Below, piece by piece: positions 32,271 through 40,699 of a stretch of 52,099 nt of DNA (within the stretch, counting starts at the first letter, position 1; each line of letters begins with the position of its first letter). The notes below the pieces were generated by a model. That model made no database searches. It was not told the DNA's origin and worked only from the letters and a program-made list of their open reading frames with translations. The position numbers and the translations under genes are program-made. Source of the stretch: an uncultured Opitutia bacterium (lineage in GTDB: Bacteria > Verrucomicrobiota > Verrucomicrobiia > Opitutales > JABJCN01); assembly GCA_913046175.1 (NCBI GenBank), contig CAJWSN010000001.1, positions 1 to 52,099 of the forward strand, in the 5' to 3' direction.

Positions 32271-33599
32271 TCAGGTCGTACCCCGGTTTCTTGGCGCCCC
32301 GGTTTTGCGGGACGCTGGCACGGCCTTGGAAGGGGAGCTTTCCTTGCGGATCATGGGCTCCATTTTACGTCCAGGTGCAGAGACCTGCTGGATCCATTTC
32401 TGTAATTGCGCCCGTTTTTCCCCCTCGGCCGAGGGTAGTTGTTCCTCGAGCAGTTTCATGGTCAACAGGTTAATCTGTTCCCTATTTTCAATAACCAGCT
32501 TCTGGTACTCCGACTGCACCAGCCCTGCCAGAACCATGGCGTTTCCGGGCTTGCGTGCGATGGCGGTGATGATCAGCTTGGGCTGCGGCCCATCTTCCAC
32601 GTCGACGGTATATTTAATGACGGAATCGAGTGGAACGGTGCGCCCCTTTTTTGCCTCGGCCTGGGCAAGTGCCCGGTGCCTGGGGTTGCCTTTGATTTGT
32701 TTAAAGGTACGTTTCTTTAATTCATCGCTTTTTAGGCCCTCCATGTGATGTCTGGTCATCTTCGTGATGAATTGAGCCTGTTGCTTCAGGCTCAACTTGT
32801 TGAGTGGGGCAGGCGGGACCAGCCGAAAGGACGCACTGGACTGGAACAAGGTCGCTTTGTGCTTTTTCTCTTCGATCGTTTCTTTTGGCAGTTGAGGCAC
32901 AAGGGCCAGCCCCAGCAGGAGCAGGATTGATGAAATCACAATGCCTAACTTCCCAAGGGAGGTCTTGCGACTAATGATCCCCGTCACAAGGGCAGCCATT
33001 TCCACGACGAGCAAAAGAAGTATAGCCAGGCCCATGGACAGGTTGGCCTTGATCCCGAAAAGGAGGAGAAACAGGATCACGACCAATGGAATGACGATGG
33101 GGGCAATGGAGATACGAAAGCTGAACCGGCCAAGCCTGAGGAGTTTATTGGAAGGTCTGTCTCTGGTGATGCCTGAACGATTCCCGGCCCCTGCGGAATA
33201 ATCGGTTTCTTCTTCCAGGGAGGCGCATATTTTTTGCAGGACCTTCCCTGTGTCCGGGTCGTGGAACTCGACATGCTGAATGCCTGCGAGCTGGTATCGG
33301 AAACGGTCGGTTAGTTCGCACGGCTCCAGGTACACGGGCAAAATTTTCTTCCGGGTCTCGGAGGCAAGCATCACCTCCTTGTGGACATTATCGGAGGCGA
33401 GGGAGTTCCTGCTGACGAGCAAAACCAGCACCCGGCATTCCCTGATCGCATGGACGATCTGCTCGGACCACAGACCCGCCGCCTCGATGTTGCCCTCGTC
33501 CATCCATACCGAGTATCCCTGCTCCTGCAGCAGTTTGACGACCAAGCCGGCCTGTTCCTGGTCCTTGCGGGCGTAACTAATGAATATTTCCCCGGACAT
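32271..33599 (-). CDS. TIR-domain membrane protein with a Wzz-like periplasmic domain
   Basis: A 442-residue protein with an N-terminal TIR domain (about 1-130: EIFISYARKD, then YSVWMDEGNI, then a W-x-E in GLWSEQI with Glu46 at the usual catalytic place, then LLVSRNSLAS and KEVMLA), three membrane helices (about 163-183, 188-209, 217-236) and a C-terminal domain (about 250-405). That domain starts LFQSSASFRLVP and ends with helices containing ARKPGNAMVLAGLVQSEYQ, a pattern like Wzz/GumC chain-length regulators. Three helices place the C-domain outside the cytoplasm. TIR domains hydrolyse or bind NAD or act as adaptors. The combination is rare as far as I know. The AmiE-NamZ fusion lies 69 bases upstream on the same strand. 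Confidence 0.82.
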   Translation of the reverse strand: MSGEIFISYARKDQEQAGLVVKLLQEQGYSVWMDEGNIEAAGLWSEQIVHAIRECRVLVLLVSRNSLASDNVHKEVMLASETRKKILPVYLEPCELTDRFRYQLAGIQHVEFHDPDTGKVLQKICASLEEETDYSAGAGNRSGITRDRPSNKLLRLGRFSFRISIAPIVIPLVVILFLLLFGIKANLSMGLAILLLLVVEMAALVTGIISRKTSLGKLGIVISSILLLLGLALVPQLPKETIEEKKHKATLFQSSASFRLVPPAPLNKLSLKQQAQFITKMTRHHMEGLKSDELKKRTFKQIKGNPRHRALAQAEAKKGRTVPLDSVIKYTVDVEDGPQPKLIITAIARKPGNAMVLAGLVQSEYQKLVIENREQINLLTMKLLEEQLPSAEGEKRAQLQKWIQQVSAPGRKMEPMIRKESSPSKAVPASRKTGAPRNRGTT

Positions 33600-33668
33600 T
33601 GCCGTTTCAACCTAGGGTTGCGGCGCGGCCTGTTGCAACAGGATTCGTTGTCTCAAGGCATTTGGAAA

Positions 33669-35993
33669 TCAGCGAAACAATTGCAGCTCAAACCCCAGAA
33701 TTTCAAGGCGCAGCAGATCCTGGAGTTCCAGGCCCGGCCCGGGATAGAGAAGGAATTCGCGGCGGCGTTTGCGGAAACGCATTTCATCATCCTTCCATCC
33801 TTGGAGAATTTCACGGGCGGGTCGTCCGTCCCGGATGTCGGCCAGGATTTTTGGGTGGCCGAGAAGGGTGTTCACCTTCTTCAGGTCAAATTTACGGGGG
33901 TAAAGCTTGTGCAGCACAACAGCGAGCTGGATGCCGGTTTCCACGGCCTTGAAGGCCTTGCGGTCGGTGAGAACCAGGTTGACGCCTCCACACACCTGGC
34001 CACTGAACTTGCTGGCGTCAGGGGTGAAGCGTATGGGCAGAAAGGTGATGCCCGGCAGCTTTTTTGCATTCATTACCCCGGCCAGGAGCAGGTCGTCGAT
34101 GTAGGGTGCGCCGAGAACCTCGAAAGGCGTGTCCGTGCCACGACCGACCGAAAGACTGCAGAATTCAAGAAGGCCCACCCCCGGATACAGGATGGCCTGG
34201 GTAAGGTTGCGCATGTTGGGCGAGGGGTTGCGCCAGGGCAGGCCGGTGGCATCCTGGAGCTTGTCGCGTCTCCAGCCCTGGACGGGGATGATGACCAGTT
34301 CAACGTTGAACCCTTTTTCCTTGTTGAACATGCGCGCCAGTTCACCGGCTGTCATGCCGTGCCGGACGGGGATGTCATGGTAGCGGACAAAACTGGTGGT
34401 GTCCTTAAGCAGCGGGCCGTTGACTTCGTGGCCACCCACAGGGTTCACGCGGTCGAGGACAATAAACTTCAGTCCGGCAGCAGCAGCAGCCTCCATGCAG
34501 TTGCCCATGGTGGCCATGTAGGTGTAAAAGCGGGTTCCGATATCCTGGATATCAAAGACCAGGGCATCCAGGCCAGCCAGTTGTGCAGGGCGGGGTTTCT
34601 TGGTTTTTCCATAGAGGCTGTAGACGGGGAGTCCGGTCCCTTTGTCGATGCTGTCATTAACCCGGTCGTCCTCAACACCACGGATTCCGTGCTCGGGGCT
34701 AAAGAGGGCACGAAGCTGTACGCGCCGGTTTTGGTGGAGCAGGTCGATGGTGGAAAGCCGCCGGGCGTCGATGCCCGTGTGGTTTGTGACAAGGCCGACG
34801 CGAAGCCCCTTCAGGGACTCGAAGTCCTGCCGGAGCAGGACATCTATGCCGTTGAGCACCTGTGGTCGATGGTCTGCCACCGCCTCGGCGGCAAGGGTGC
34901 CGAGCCTGCGACGCAGCGGGACAACGCCTCCGCCCCCGTCAGGATGATTGCGGTTGGTCATGAGAATCCAGAAGCTGAGCGAGGTTGGGTCAATCCACAG
35001 GGAGGGACCGGTAAAGCCGGTGTGTCCGAATGAACCGATTGGGAAAAGGCTGCCTCTTGGACTGCTGTAGCCAGTGTGGATGTCCCAGCCCACCCCGCGT
35101 TTGTTTGTCATCCCGGGTGGGGTCTGGACGGTCGTCATGATGCGAACGCTCTCCGGTGTAAGGATGCGTGTGCCTTCAAGTACGCCGTTGCCGAGGATCA
35201 TTCGTGCAAAGCGTGCCAGGTTGGTGACCGTGGAGAAAACGCCGGCATGCCCGGCAACCCCACCCATTCTCCGGGCCGTGGGGTCATGGACTGTCCCCCG
35301 CAGCATCTGCCCGTCCACCTTTGTCGTGGGTGCGATGCGGGCCCGGAGGGCGGGTGCGGGTCGAAAACCCGTTTCCCGCATGCCCAGCGGGGTAAAGATG
35401 TTTGCCTTTGCAAACTCGTCCAGGGGCTTGCCGGAAACACGGTGAACAATTTCCCCAAGAAGAATAAAGTTGATGTCACTGTAGGTAAAGCGGCCCCCGG
35501 GAGCCTGCTGGAGCTTTTCATTGCAAGCCAGCCTGATGGCGGCTTCCACTCCCTGCCATTGTCCACGAAGGGATATGCCGGGACGCAGGCCGGAGGTGTG
35601 GGTGAGGAGGTGGTGCAATGTTACTTTTTCCCGCCCGTTGCCGGTAAAGGCTGGAATGTGGGTGGCCACCGGTTCCTGCAGGTTGATCTTGCCGTGTTCG
35701 GCAAGGATCAGGATTGAAGGTGTGGTGGCCACGACCTTGGTGAGCGATGCAATGTCGTAGACAGTGTCCTGGGTGGTGCTTTCCCGCCGCGGTATCGTGG
35801 CACGGTACCCGTAGGATTTGTTCCAAGCCTGTCCCTCGCGTTCAATCCATACAATGCCCCCGGGCAGCCTTTTTTCCCGAATGGCATTTGCAACGGAGGA
35901 ATCGATTGTGTGGAGAACATTCGGGTCGAATCTGGCCGACGCGGTGTCAACTGCCAGAAGGAGTACAAAAAGCAGGGTCAGGAAAGGTTGCAT
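33669..35993 (-). CDS. Fusion of a serine beta-lactamase-fold hydrolase (AmiE-like) and NamZ (DUF1343) muramidase
   Basis: A 774-residue exported protein: signal peptide (MQPFLTLLFVLLLAVDTASA), beta-lactamase/penicillin-binding-fold domain (about 20-375) with SLTK (SxxK), YSDIN (YxN) and HTGFTG, and a DUF1343 domain (about 380-774) with VGLVTNHTGID, FSPEHGIRG, DIQDIGTRFYTY and SVGRGTDTPFE. In Bacillus the same two activities are separate neighbouring genes, amiE (ybbE; MurNAc-L-Ala amidase) and namZ (ybbC; exo-muramidase), for muropeptide recovery. The fusion predicts stepwise digestion of wall fragments in the periplasm. ATG at 35993 directly precedes the signal peptide. The TIR gene follows. 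Confidence 0.9.
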   Translation of the reverse strand: MQPFLTLLFVLLLAVDTASARFDPNVLHTIDSSVANAIREKRLPGGIVWIEREGQAWNKSYGYRATIPRRESTTQDTVYDIASLTKVVATTPSILILAEHGKINLQEPVATHIPAFTGNGREKVTLHHLLTHTSGLRPGISLRGQWQGVEAAIRLACNEKLQQAPGGRFTYSDINFILLGEIVHRVSGKPLDEFAKANIFTPLGMRETGFRPAPALRARIAPTTKVDGQMLRGTVHDPTARRMGGVAGHAGVFSTVTNLARFARMILGNGVLEGTRILTPESVRIMTTVQTPPGMTNKRGVGWDIHTGYSSPRGSLFPIGSFGHTGFTGPSLWIDPTSLSFWILMTNRNHPDGGGGVVPLRRRLGTLAAEAVADHRPQVLNGIDVLLRQDFESLKGLRVGLVTNHTGIDARRLSTIDLLHQNRRVQLRALFSPEHGIRGVEDDRVNDSIDKGTGLPVYSLYGKTKKPRPAQLAGLDALVFDIQDIGTRFYTYMATMGNCMEAAAAAGLKFIVLDRVNPVGGHEVNGPLLKDTTSFVRYHDIPVRHGMTAGELARMFNKEKGFNVELVIIPVQGWRRDKLQDATGLPWRNPSPNMRNLTQAILYPGVGLLEFCSLSVGRGTDTPFEVLGAPYIDDLLLAGVMNAKKLPGITFLPIRFTPDASKFSGQVCGGVNLVLTDRKAFKAVETGIQLAVVLHKLYPRKFDLKKVNTLLGHPKILADIRDGRPAREILQGWKDDEMRFRKRRREFLLYPGPGLELQDLLRLEILGFELQLFR

Positions 35994-36099
35994 GTTGCCC
36001 AAAATAGAAGCTTGGAAATGAAAAAAAGCAAAAAGCAAAATGGTGGGCTTGAAATTTTTCTTTTTTTGAGATGCTCTCCCCTAATTTTGTTTCTTGCCC

Positions 36100-39000
36100 A
36101 TGCCCAAGCGTACCGACCTGAATAGCATACTTATAATTGGTTCCGGCCCGATCATTATCGGTCAGGCCTGTGAATTTGATTATTCCGGCACCCAGGCCTG
36201 CAAGGCTCTGGAGGAGGAGGGTTATCGTGTCGTCCTTGCCAATAGCAACCCGGCCACAATCATGACGGACCCGGAGTTTGCCGACGTGACTTACATTGAA
36301 CCGCTAACGGTCCAGGTTCTGGAGAAAATCATTGAAAAGGAAAAGCCGGATGCACTGTTGCCAACGCTGGGCGGCCAGACCGGCCTCAACCTTTCGCTGG
36401 AGCTGGCCAAGGCTGGCATCCTTGAAAAGCATGGCGTGGAATTGATCGGGGCGAAACAAAAGGCCATAGAAAAGGGGGAGGACCGCGAACTTTTCAAGAA
36501 GGCAATGCCCAAGGTGGGGCTGGATGTTGCCCACTCAGACACCGTAACGACGGTGAAGGACGCCCTGCAGGCCCAGAAGGAGATCGGTGGCCAGTTCCCG
36601 GTCATTATCCGTCCCAGTTTCACCTTGGGTGGCACTGGTGGCGGCATTGCATACAACCTGGAGGAGTTTGAGCAAATGGTTGCAACAGGCCTCGATCTTT
36701 CACCGGTCGGCCAGATTTTGATTGAGGAATGCCTGCTGGGATGGAAGGAGTTTGAGATGGAGGTGATGCGCGACCACAAGGACCAGTGCATTGTCATTTG
36801 CTCCATTGAGAATTTCGACCCGATGGGGGTCCATACGGGTGATTCCATCACAGTGGCCCCGGCCATGACCCTGTCAGACAGGGAATACCAGCTTATGCGG
36901 GACGCCTCTTTTGCCTGCATCCGTGAGGTTGGAGTGGAAACCGGTGGCAGCAATATCCAGTTTGCCGTCAATCCGCGGACAGGCCGGATGGTGGTGATCG
37001 AGATGAACCCCCGGGTTTCCCGAAGTTCCGCCCTGGCTTCGAAGGCGACCGGATTCCCGATAGCCAAGATTGCAGCTAAATTGGCCGTGGGCTACAGCCT
37101 TGATGAGTTGCCCAACGATATCACGCGGGAGACACCGGCAAGCTTTGAGCCTTCCATTGACTATGTGGTCACCAAGGTGCCCCGGTTCGCCTTTGAAAAG
37201 TTTCCACAGACCGACAACACCCTGACCTCCGCCATGAAATCCGTGGGGGAGGCGATGGCGATCGGCAGAACCTTCAAGGAGTCCTTCCAAAAGGCCCTGC
37301 GATCCCTTGAGATTGGAGCCACAGGCTTCAGCGCATGGAAGCACATCAATGAAGACCGGATGCCCGGTAAGTCTGCCCTGACAGCCAATCTTCGAAAGCC
37401 AACTGCAGAACGGGTCTTCTATTTACGGCTGGCCTTCCTCTCAGGAATGTCGCTTGAGGAAATTTTTGCTGCAACTGCTATTGATCCCTGGTTCCTCGAT
37501 CAGCTCGGGCAGCTTGTGGAAATGGAGGAGATGCTTCGGGGCACCACACTGAAGACGCTGGATCCTGACCTTTTGCGGCGAGCCAAGGAGTGGGGGTTCA
37601 CGGATCACCAGGTGAGCCTGTTTTTGGAGTGTGAGCGAAAGGAGGTACGAAGTTGCAGGGACGAGTGGGGAATTGACACGCAGTATCGCCTCGTTGACAC
37701 CTGTGCCGCGGAGTTTGAAGCACACACGCCCTACTTTTATTCATCTTACGGCGATGAGAATGAATTGGAGGCCGGTGACCGCAGAAAGATCATGATCATT
37801 GGTGGTGGCCCCAACCGTATTGGACAGGGAATAGAATTCGACTACTGCTGTGTCCATGCATCCTTTGCCCTGCGTGAGATTGGGGTCGAGACTGTCATGG
37901 TGAATTCCAACCCGGAAACGGTATCCACCGACTACGACACCTCCGACAAGCTCTATTTTGAGCCTCTAACCATTGAGGACATCGCGGAAATCTACCGACA
38001 GGAGAAGTGTGACGGGGCGATTGTGCAATATGGTGGGCAAACCCCCCTGACGCTTGCCCTTGAGCTCCAGTCAGAAGGGGTGCATGTGATCGGCACGACC
38101 CCGGAGGACATCGAGATCGCAGAGGATCGAAAGCATTTCAAGGCAATCCTTGATAGGATTGGCCTCAGGCAGCCTGACAATGACATCGCCATTGAGCCAA
38201 TCGAGGCTTATGCAAAGGCCCGGGCACTCGGGTATCCCCTGTTGCTTCGCCCATCCTTTGTGCTGGGCGGCCGGGGAATGTTCATCGTCTTTGACGAACA
38301 GGAACTAAAGGACGTGGTTGACGAAGTTTTTGACGTGGCCCCCGGCAAGCCCGTTCTACTCGACAAGTTTCTTGATGAGGCCATAGAAATCGATGTTGAC
38401 TGCATCAGTGATGGCAAGTGCTCCGTTATTGGTGGCATGTTGCAGCACATTGAGTATGCCGGGGTGCACAGCGGGGATGCCACCATGGTCATGCCCCCTC
38501 ATTCCCTGGATGGGGACATGCTGGACACGATTCGCGAGGCCACTCATGCGCTTGCCAGTGAACTGAAGGTCGTGGGCTTGATGAATGTGCAGTTTGCGGT
38601 GAAGGATGAGGAACTCTTTGTCCTTGAGGTGAATCCCCGGGCCTCCCGCACGGTGCCTTTTGTGAGCAAGGTGATCGGGCGGCCTCTGGCCAAATTTGGG
38701 GCTCGCATCATGGCTGGAGCCACATTGGAGGAACTTGGGTTTACCGAGGAAATCACGCCTGGCTTCTGGGCGGTCAAAGAAGCCGTCTTCCCCTTTTCCC
38801 GTTTCCCGGGCGCACGGGTGGCTCTATCCCCGGAAATGAAAAGCACCGGCGAAGTCATGGGCATGGACGAGGACCTGGGCATGGCCTATGCCAAATCGCA
38901 GATGGCAGCCAAGCCCGCCCTGCCCATGACCGGCAACGTTTTCATAAGCGTCAAGGATCGTGACAAGAAAGTGGCGGTCGATGTGGCTCAGCAATTGGTG

Positions 39001-39333
39001 GCCCTTGGATTTAATGTTTATTCCACTGCGGGGACATCTGATGTGCTGCAGGAACATGGGGTCGAGGTCATGCAGCTTTTTCGCATCGGGGAGGGGAGAC
39101 CAACCGTGATTGACATGCTCAAGAGCGGCAAGATCGACATGATCGTGAACACCCCGTCTGGTCAAATCCCGCGCAAGCATGAGAATGCCATTCGCACGGA
39201 GGCGGTCCTTCGAAATATCTGCATCATGACAACGATGACTTCTGCCATGGCCGCCGTGAACGGCATTCGATCACTTGGGGAGAAGTCACTTGAGGTCAGG
39301 CCCCTCCAGGAATACGCAAGTTCTCATGACTAA
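36100..39333 (+). CDS. carB: Carbamoyl-phosphate synthase large subunit
   Basis: A 1077-residue enzyme that makes carbamoyl phosphate for pyrimidines and arginine from glutamine-derived ammonia, bicarbonate and two ATP. Two duplicated ATP-grasp halves are evident: GSGPIIIGQACEFDYSGTQ opens the first, and GGGPNRIGQGIEFDYCCVH opens the second at about residue 563. VVIEMNPRVSRSSALASKATG and LEVNPRASRTVPFVSKV are the paired metal sites, and an MGS-like regulatory domain ends the protein (about 945-1077, with NVFISVKDRDKK). ATG at 36100 is preferred over TTG at 36094. carA is not adjacent. purU follows 14 bases downstream. Confidence 0.97.
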   Translation: MPKRTDLNSILIIGSGPIIIGQACEFDYSGTQACKALEEEGYRVVLANSNPATIMTDPEFADVTYIEPLTVQVLEKIIEKEKPDALLPTLGGQTGLNLSLELAKAGILEKHGVELIGAKQKAIEKGEDRELFKKAMPKVGLDVAHSDTVTTVKDALQAQKEIGGQFPVIIRPSFTLGGTGGGIAYNLEEFEQMVATGLDLSPVGQILIEECLLGWKEFEMEVMRDHKDQCIVICSIENFDPMGVHTGDSITVAPAMTLSDREYQLMRDASFACIREVGVETGGSNIQFAVNPRTGRMVVIEMNPRVSRSSALASKATGFPIAKIAAKLAVGYSLDELPNDITRETPASFEPSIDYVVTKVPRFAFEKFPQTDNTLTSAMKSVGEAMAIGRTFKESFQKALRSLEIGATGFSAWKHINEDRMPGKSALTANLRKPTAERVFYLRLAFLSGMSLEEIFAATAIDPWFLDQLGQLVEMEEMLRGTTLKTLDPDLLRRAKEWGFTDHQVSLFLECERKEVRSCRDEWGIDTQYRLVDTCAAEFEAHTPYFYSSYGDENELEAGDRRKIMIIGGGPNRIGQGIEFDYCCVHASFALREIGVETVMVNSNPETVSTDYDTSDKLYFEPLTIEDIAEIYRQEKCDGAIVQYGGQTPLTLALELQSEGVHVIGTTPEDIEIAEDRKHFKAILDRIGLRQPDNDIAIEPIEAYAKARALGYPLLLRPSFVLGGRGMFIVFDEQELKDVVDEVFDVAPGKPVLLDKFLDEAIEIDVDCISDGKCSVIGGMLQHIEYAGVHSGDATMVMPPHSLDGDMLDTIREATHALASELKVVGLMNVQFAVKDEELFVLEVNPRASRTVPFVSKVIGRPLAKFGARIMAGATLEELGFTEEITPGFWAVKEAVFPFSRFPGARVALSPEMKSTGEVMGMDEDLGMAYAKSQMAAKPALPMTGNVFISVKDRDKKVAVDVAQQLVALGFNVYSTAGTSDVLQEHGVEVMQLFRIGEGRPTVIDMLKSGKIDMIVNTPSGQIPRKHENAIRTEAVLRNICIMTTMTSAMAAVNGIRSLGEKSLEVRPLQEYASSHD

Positions 39334-39347
39334 ACTCCTGGTTGTCG
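39301..39347 (+). other. carB-purU junction
   Basis: The 14-base gap between the carB stop (39333) and the purU ATG (39348) contains no hairpin, and a TTG at 39342 is in frame with purU. This argues for one transcript carrying both genes. Confidence 0.4.
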
Positions 39348-40217
39348 ATGCCCGAAAGAATAACTCCCGCCCCTTCCCTTGTTGCACTCCTTTCGGGGCC
39401 CGACCGACCCGGGATTGTGGCGGAAATCAGCGGCTGGATTTTTGATAACGGCGGAAACATTATCCATGCGGATCAGCATCGGGACCACCTCAATAATGTT
39501 TTCTTCCAGCGGGTGGAGTGGGCCCCCGGAAACAATGAGCCGAACCGCATGCTTGATGACCTGGTGAAAACTGCGGCCCGCGAGTGGCAGATGCATGCCC
39601 GCGCAGCCCTTTCCTCGGATTGTCCGAAGGTTGCTGTCATGGTGTCCCGCGCGCCTCATTGCCTGCAGGATTTGCTTTTACGCTTCAAGGCCGGGGAGTT
39701 CCCCGGCGAATTGGCATGCGTGCTTTCCAACCATCCGGACCTGCGGGAAATAGCCGAGAGGGACGGTATTCCCTTTCATCACGTGCCGATATCCCCGGAA
39801 GACAAACCTGGTGCGGAGAAACGACAACGGGAGGTTTTGTCGGCTTACTCGCCGAACCTTATCATCCTTGCCCGATATATGCAGATCCTGAGTGAAGACT
39901 TTCTGGATTTGTGTGGTTGTCCGGTCATCAATATCCATCACTCCTCCCTCCCTGCATTTGCCGGGGCCAAGCCTTACCATCAGGCCTACCAGCGCGGAGT
40001 GAAGATCATTGGCGCCACCGCCCACTATGTCACCGGAGATTTGGATGCCGGGCCAATCATCCACCAGGATGTTGCCCGAATAAGTCATCGCAGGAGCGTC
40101 AAGGAAATGATCCGCAATGGCCGGGACCTTGAAAAGCTCGTGCTTTCCGCCGCAACCCGCTGGCACCTGGAAAATCGCGTGCTTGTCTATGGAAACAAGA
40201 CGATAGTTTTCGATTAG
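39348..40217 (+). CDS. purU: Formyltetrahydrofolate deformylase
   Basis: PurU hydrolyses 10-formyl-tetrahydrofolate to formate and THF, supplying formate to PurT and balancing one-carbon pools. The 289-residue protein has an N-terminal ACT domain (about 10-90, with SGPDRPGIVAEISGWI), which separates it from PurN, and a formyltransferase-fold domain with NIHHSSLPAFAGAKPYHQAY and GATAHYVTGDLDAGPII holding the catalytic Asn, His and Asp. ATG at 39348 is chosen; TTG at 39342 is also possible. It may be co-transcribed with carB. Confidence 0.95.
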   Translation: MPERITPAPSLVALLSGPDRPGIVAEISGWIFDNGGNIIHADQHRDHLNNVFFQRVEWAPGNNEPNRMLDDLVKTAAREWQMHARAALSSDCPKVAVMVSRAPHCLQDLLLRFKAGEFPGELACVLSNHPDLREIAERDGIPFHHVPISPEDKPGAEKRQREVLSAYSPNLIILARYMQILSEDFLDLCGCPVINIHHSSLPAFAGAKPYHQAYQRGVKIIGATAHYVTGDLDAGPIIHQDVARISHRRSVKEMIRNGRDLEKLVLSAATRWHLENRVLVYGNKTIVFD

Positions 40218-40315
40218 CGGATGTTGTGTCAGTCGCCTGCTTCGCCGACATTTTTCAGCATGCCATAAATGATTGCTTTTTTTGCGCCCTCTGATTGTGT
40301 ATCACGCTCTTTTTC

Positions 40316-40332
40316 TATACAACAAAGTTGTA
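40316..40332 (+). promoter_or_regulatory. Palindrome overlapping a possible -10 element upstream of yajC
   Basis: TACAACAAAGTTGTA at 40318-40332 is a perfect 6+6 palindrome with an AAA spacer. It overlaps TATACA at 40316-40321, a plausible -10, with a weak -35 (TTGTGT at 40295-40300, 15-base spacing). yajC starts at 40349. A repressor-operator is possible but there is no direct support. Confidence 0.25.
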
Positions 40333-40348
40333 CGCCCACAATTCAATC

Positions 40349-40672
40349 ATGCAATTTCTTGCCTTTTCACCCATAGCCCAGGCGGACCCGGCGGGCAACC
40401 CCTTGTTCAGCCTGTTGATGCCCATGCTGTTCTTCGCGCTTGCGATGTGGTTTCTCTTTATCGCACCGCAACAAAAGCAGAAGAAGGAAAAGGAAAAGAT
40501 GATCAATGCCTTGGGGTCGGGAGACAAGATCGTCACGATTGGCGGCTTCTACGGGATTGTGCAAAGCGTCAAGGAGGACCGGGTTGTCGTCAAGATCGCA
40601 GAGGGCACCAAGGTGGAAATTGAAAAGAGTGCGGTGCAGACCGTTGCCAACAAGGACAGTGGCAAGAAGTAA
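40349..40672 (+). CDS. yajC: Preprotein translocase subunit YajC
   Basis: A 107-residue single-pass membrane protein that associates with SecDF in the Sec holotranslocon. It has one helix (about 17-38, with LMPMLFFALAMWFLFIAPQQK), followed by KEKEKMINALGSGDKIVTIGGFYGIV, the conserved YajC core. ATG at 40349 gives the typical length and N-terminus (MQFLAFSPIAQ); a longer frame adds 18 residues. secDF follows 27 bases downstream in the expected order. Confidence 0.95.
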   Translation: MQFLAFSPIAQADPAGNPLFSLLMPMLFFALAMWFLFIAPQQKQKKEKEKMINALGSGDKIVTIGGFYGIVQSVKEDRVVVKIAEGTKVEIEKSAVQTVANKDSGKK

Positions 40673-40699
40673 TTTATCCTTCCAGCATTCATTTTACCT

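Noticed and set aside
32271..33599. Thoeris defence system based on the TIR domain
   Set aside because: No ThsA-like (SIR2 or Macro) partner nearby, and the protein has membrane and external domains unlike ThsB.
33381..35033. A 550-codon open frame on the plus strand opposite the AmiE-NamZ fusion and the TIR gene
   Set aside because: It is antisense to two genes with clear domain motifs and its translation shows no domain-like pattern. High GC content leaves long shadow frames here.
40218..40260. Terminator after purU (GTCG...CGAC followed by ATTTTT)
   Set aside because: Only a 4-bp stem can form, so it is too weak to call.
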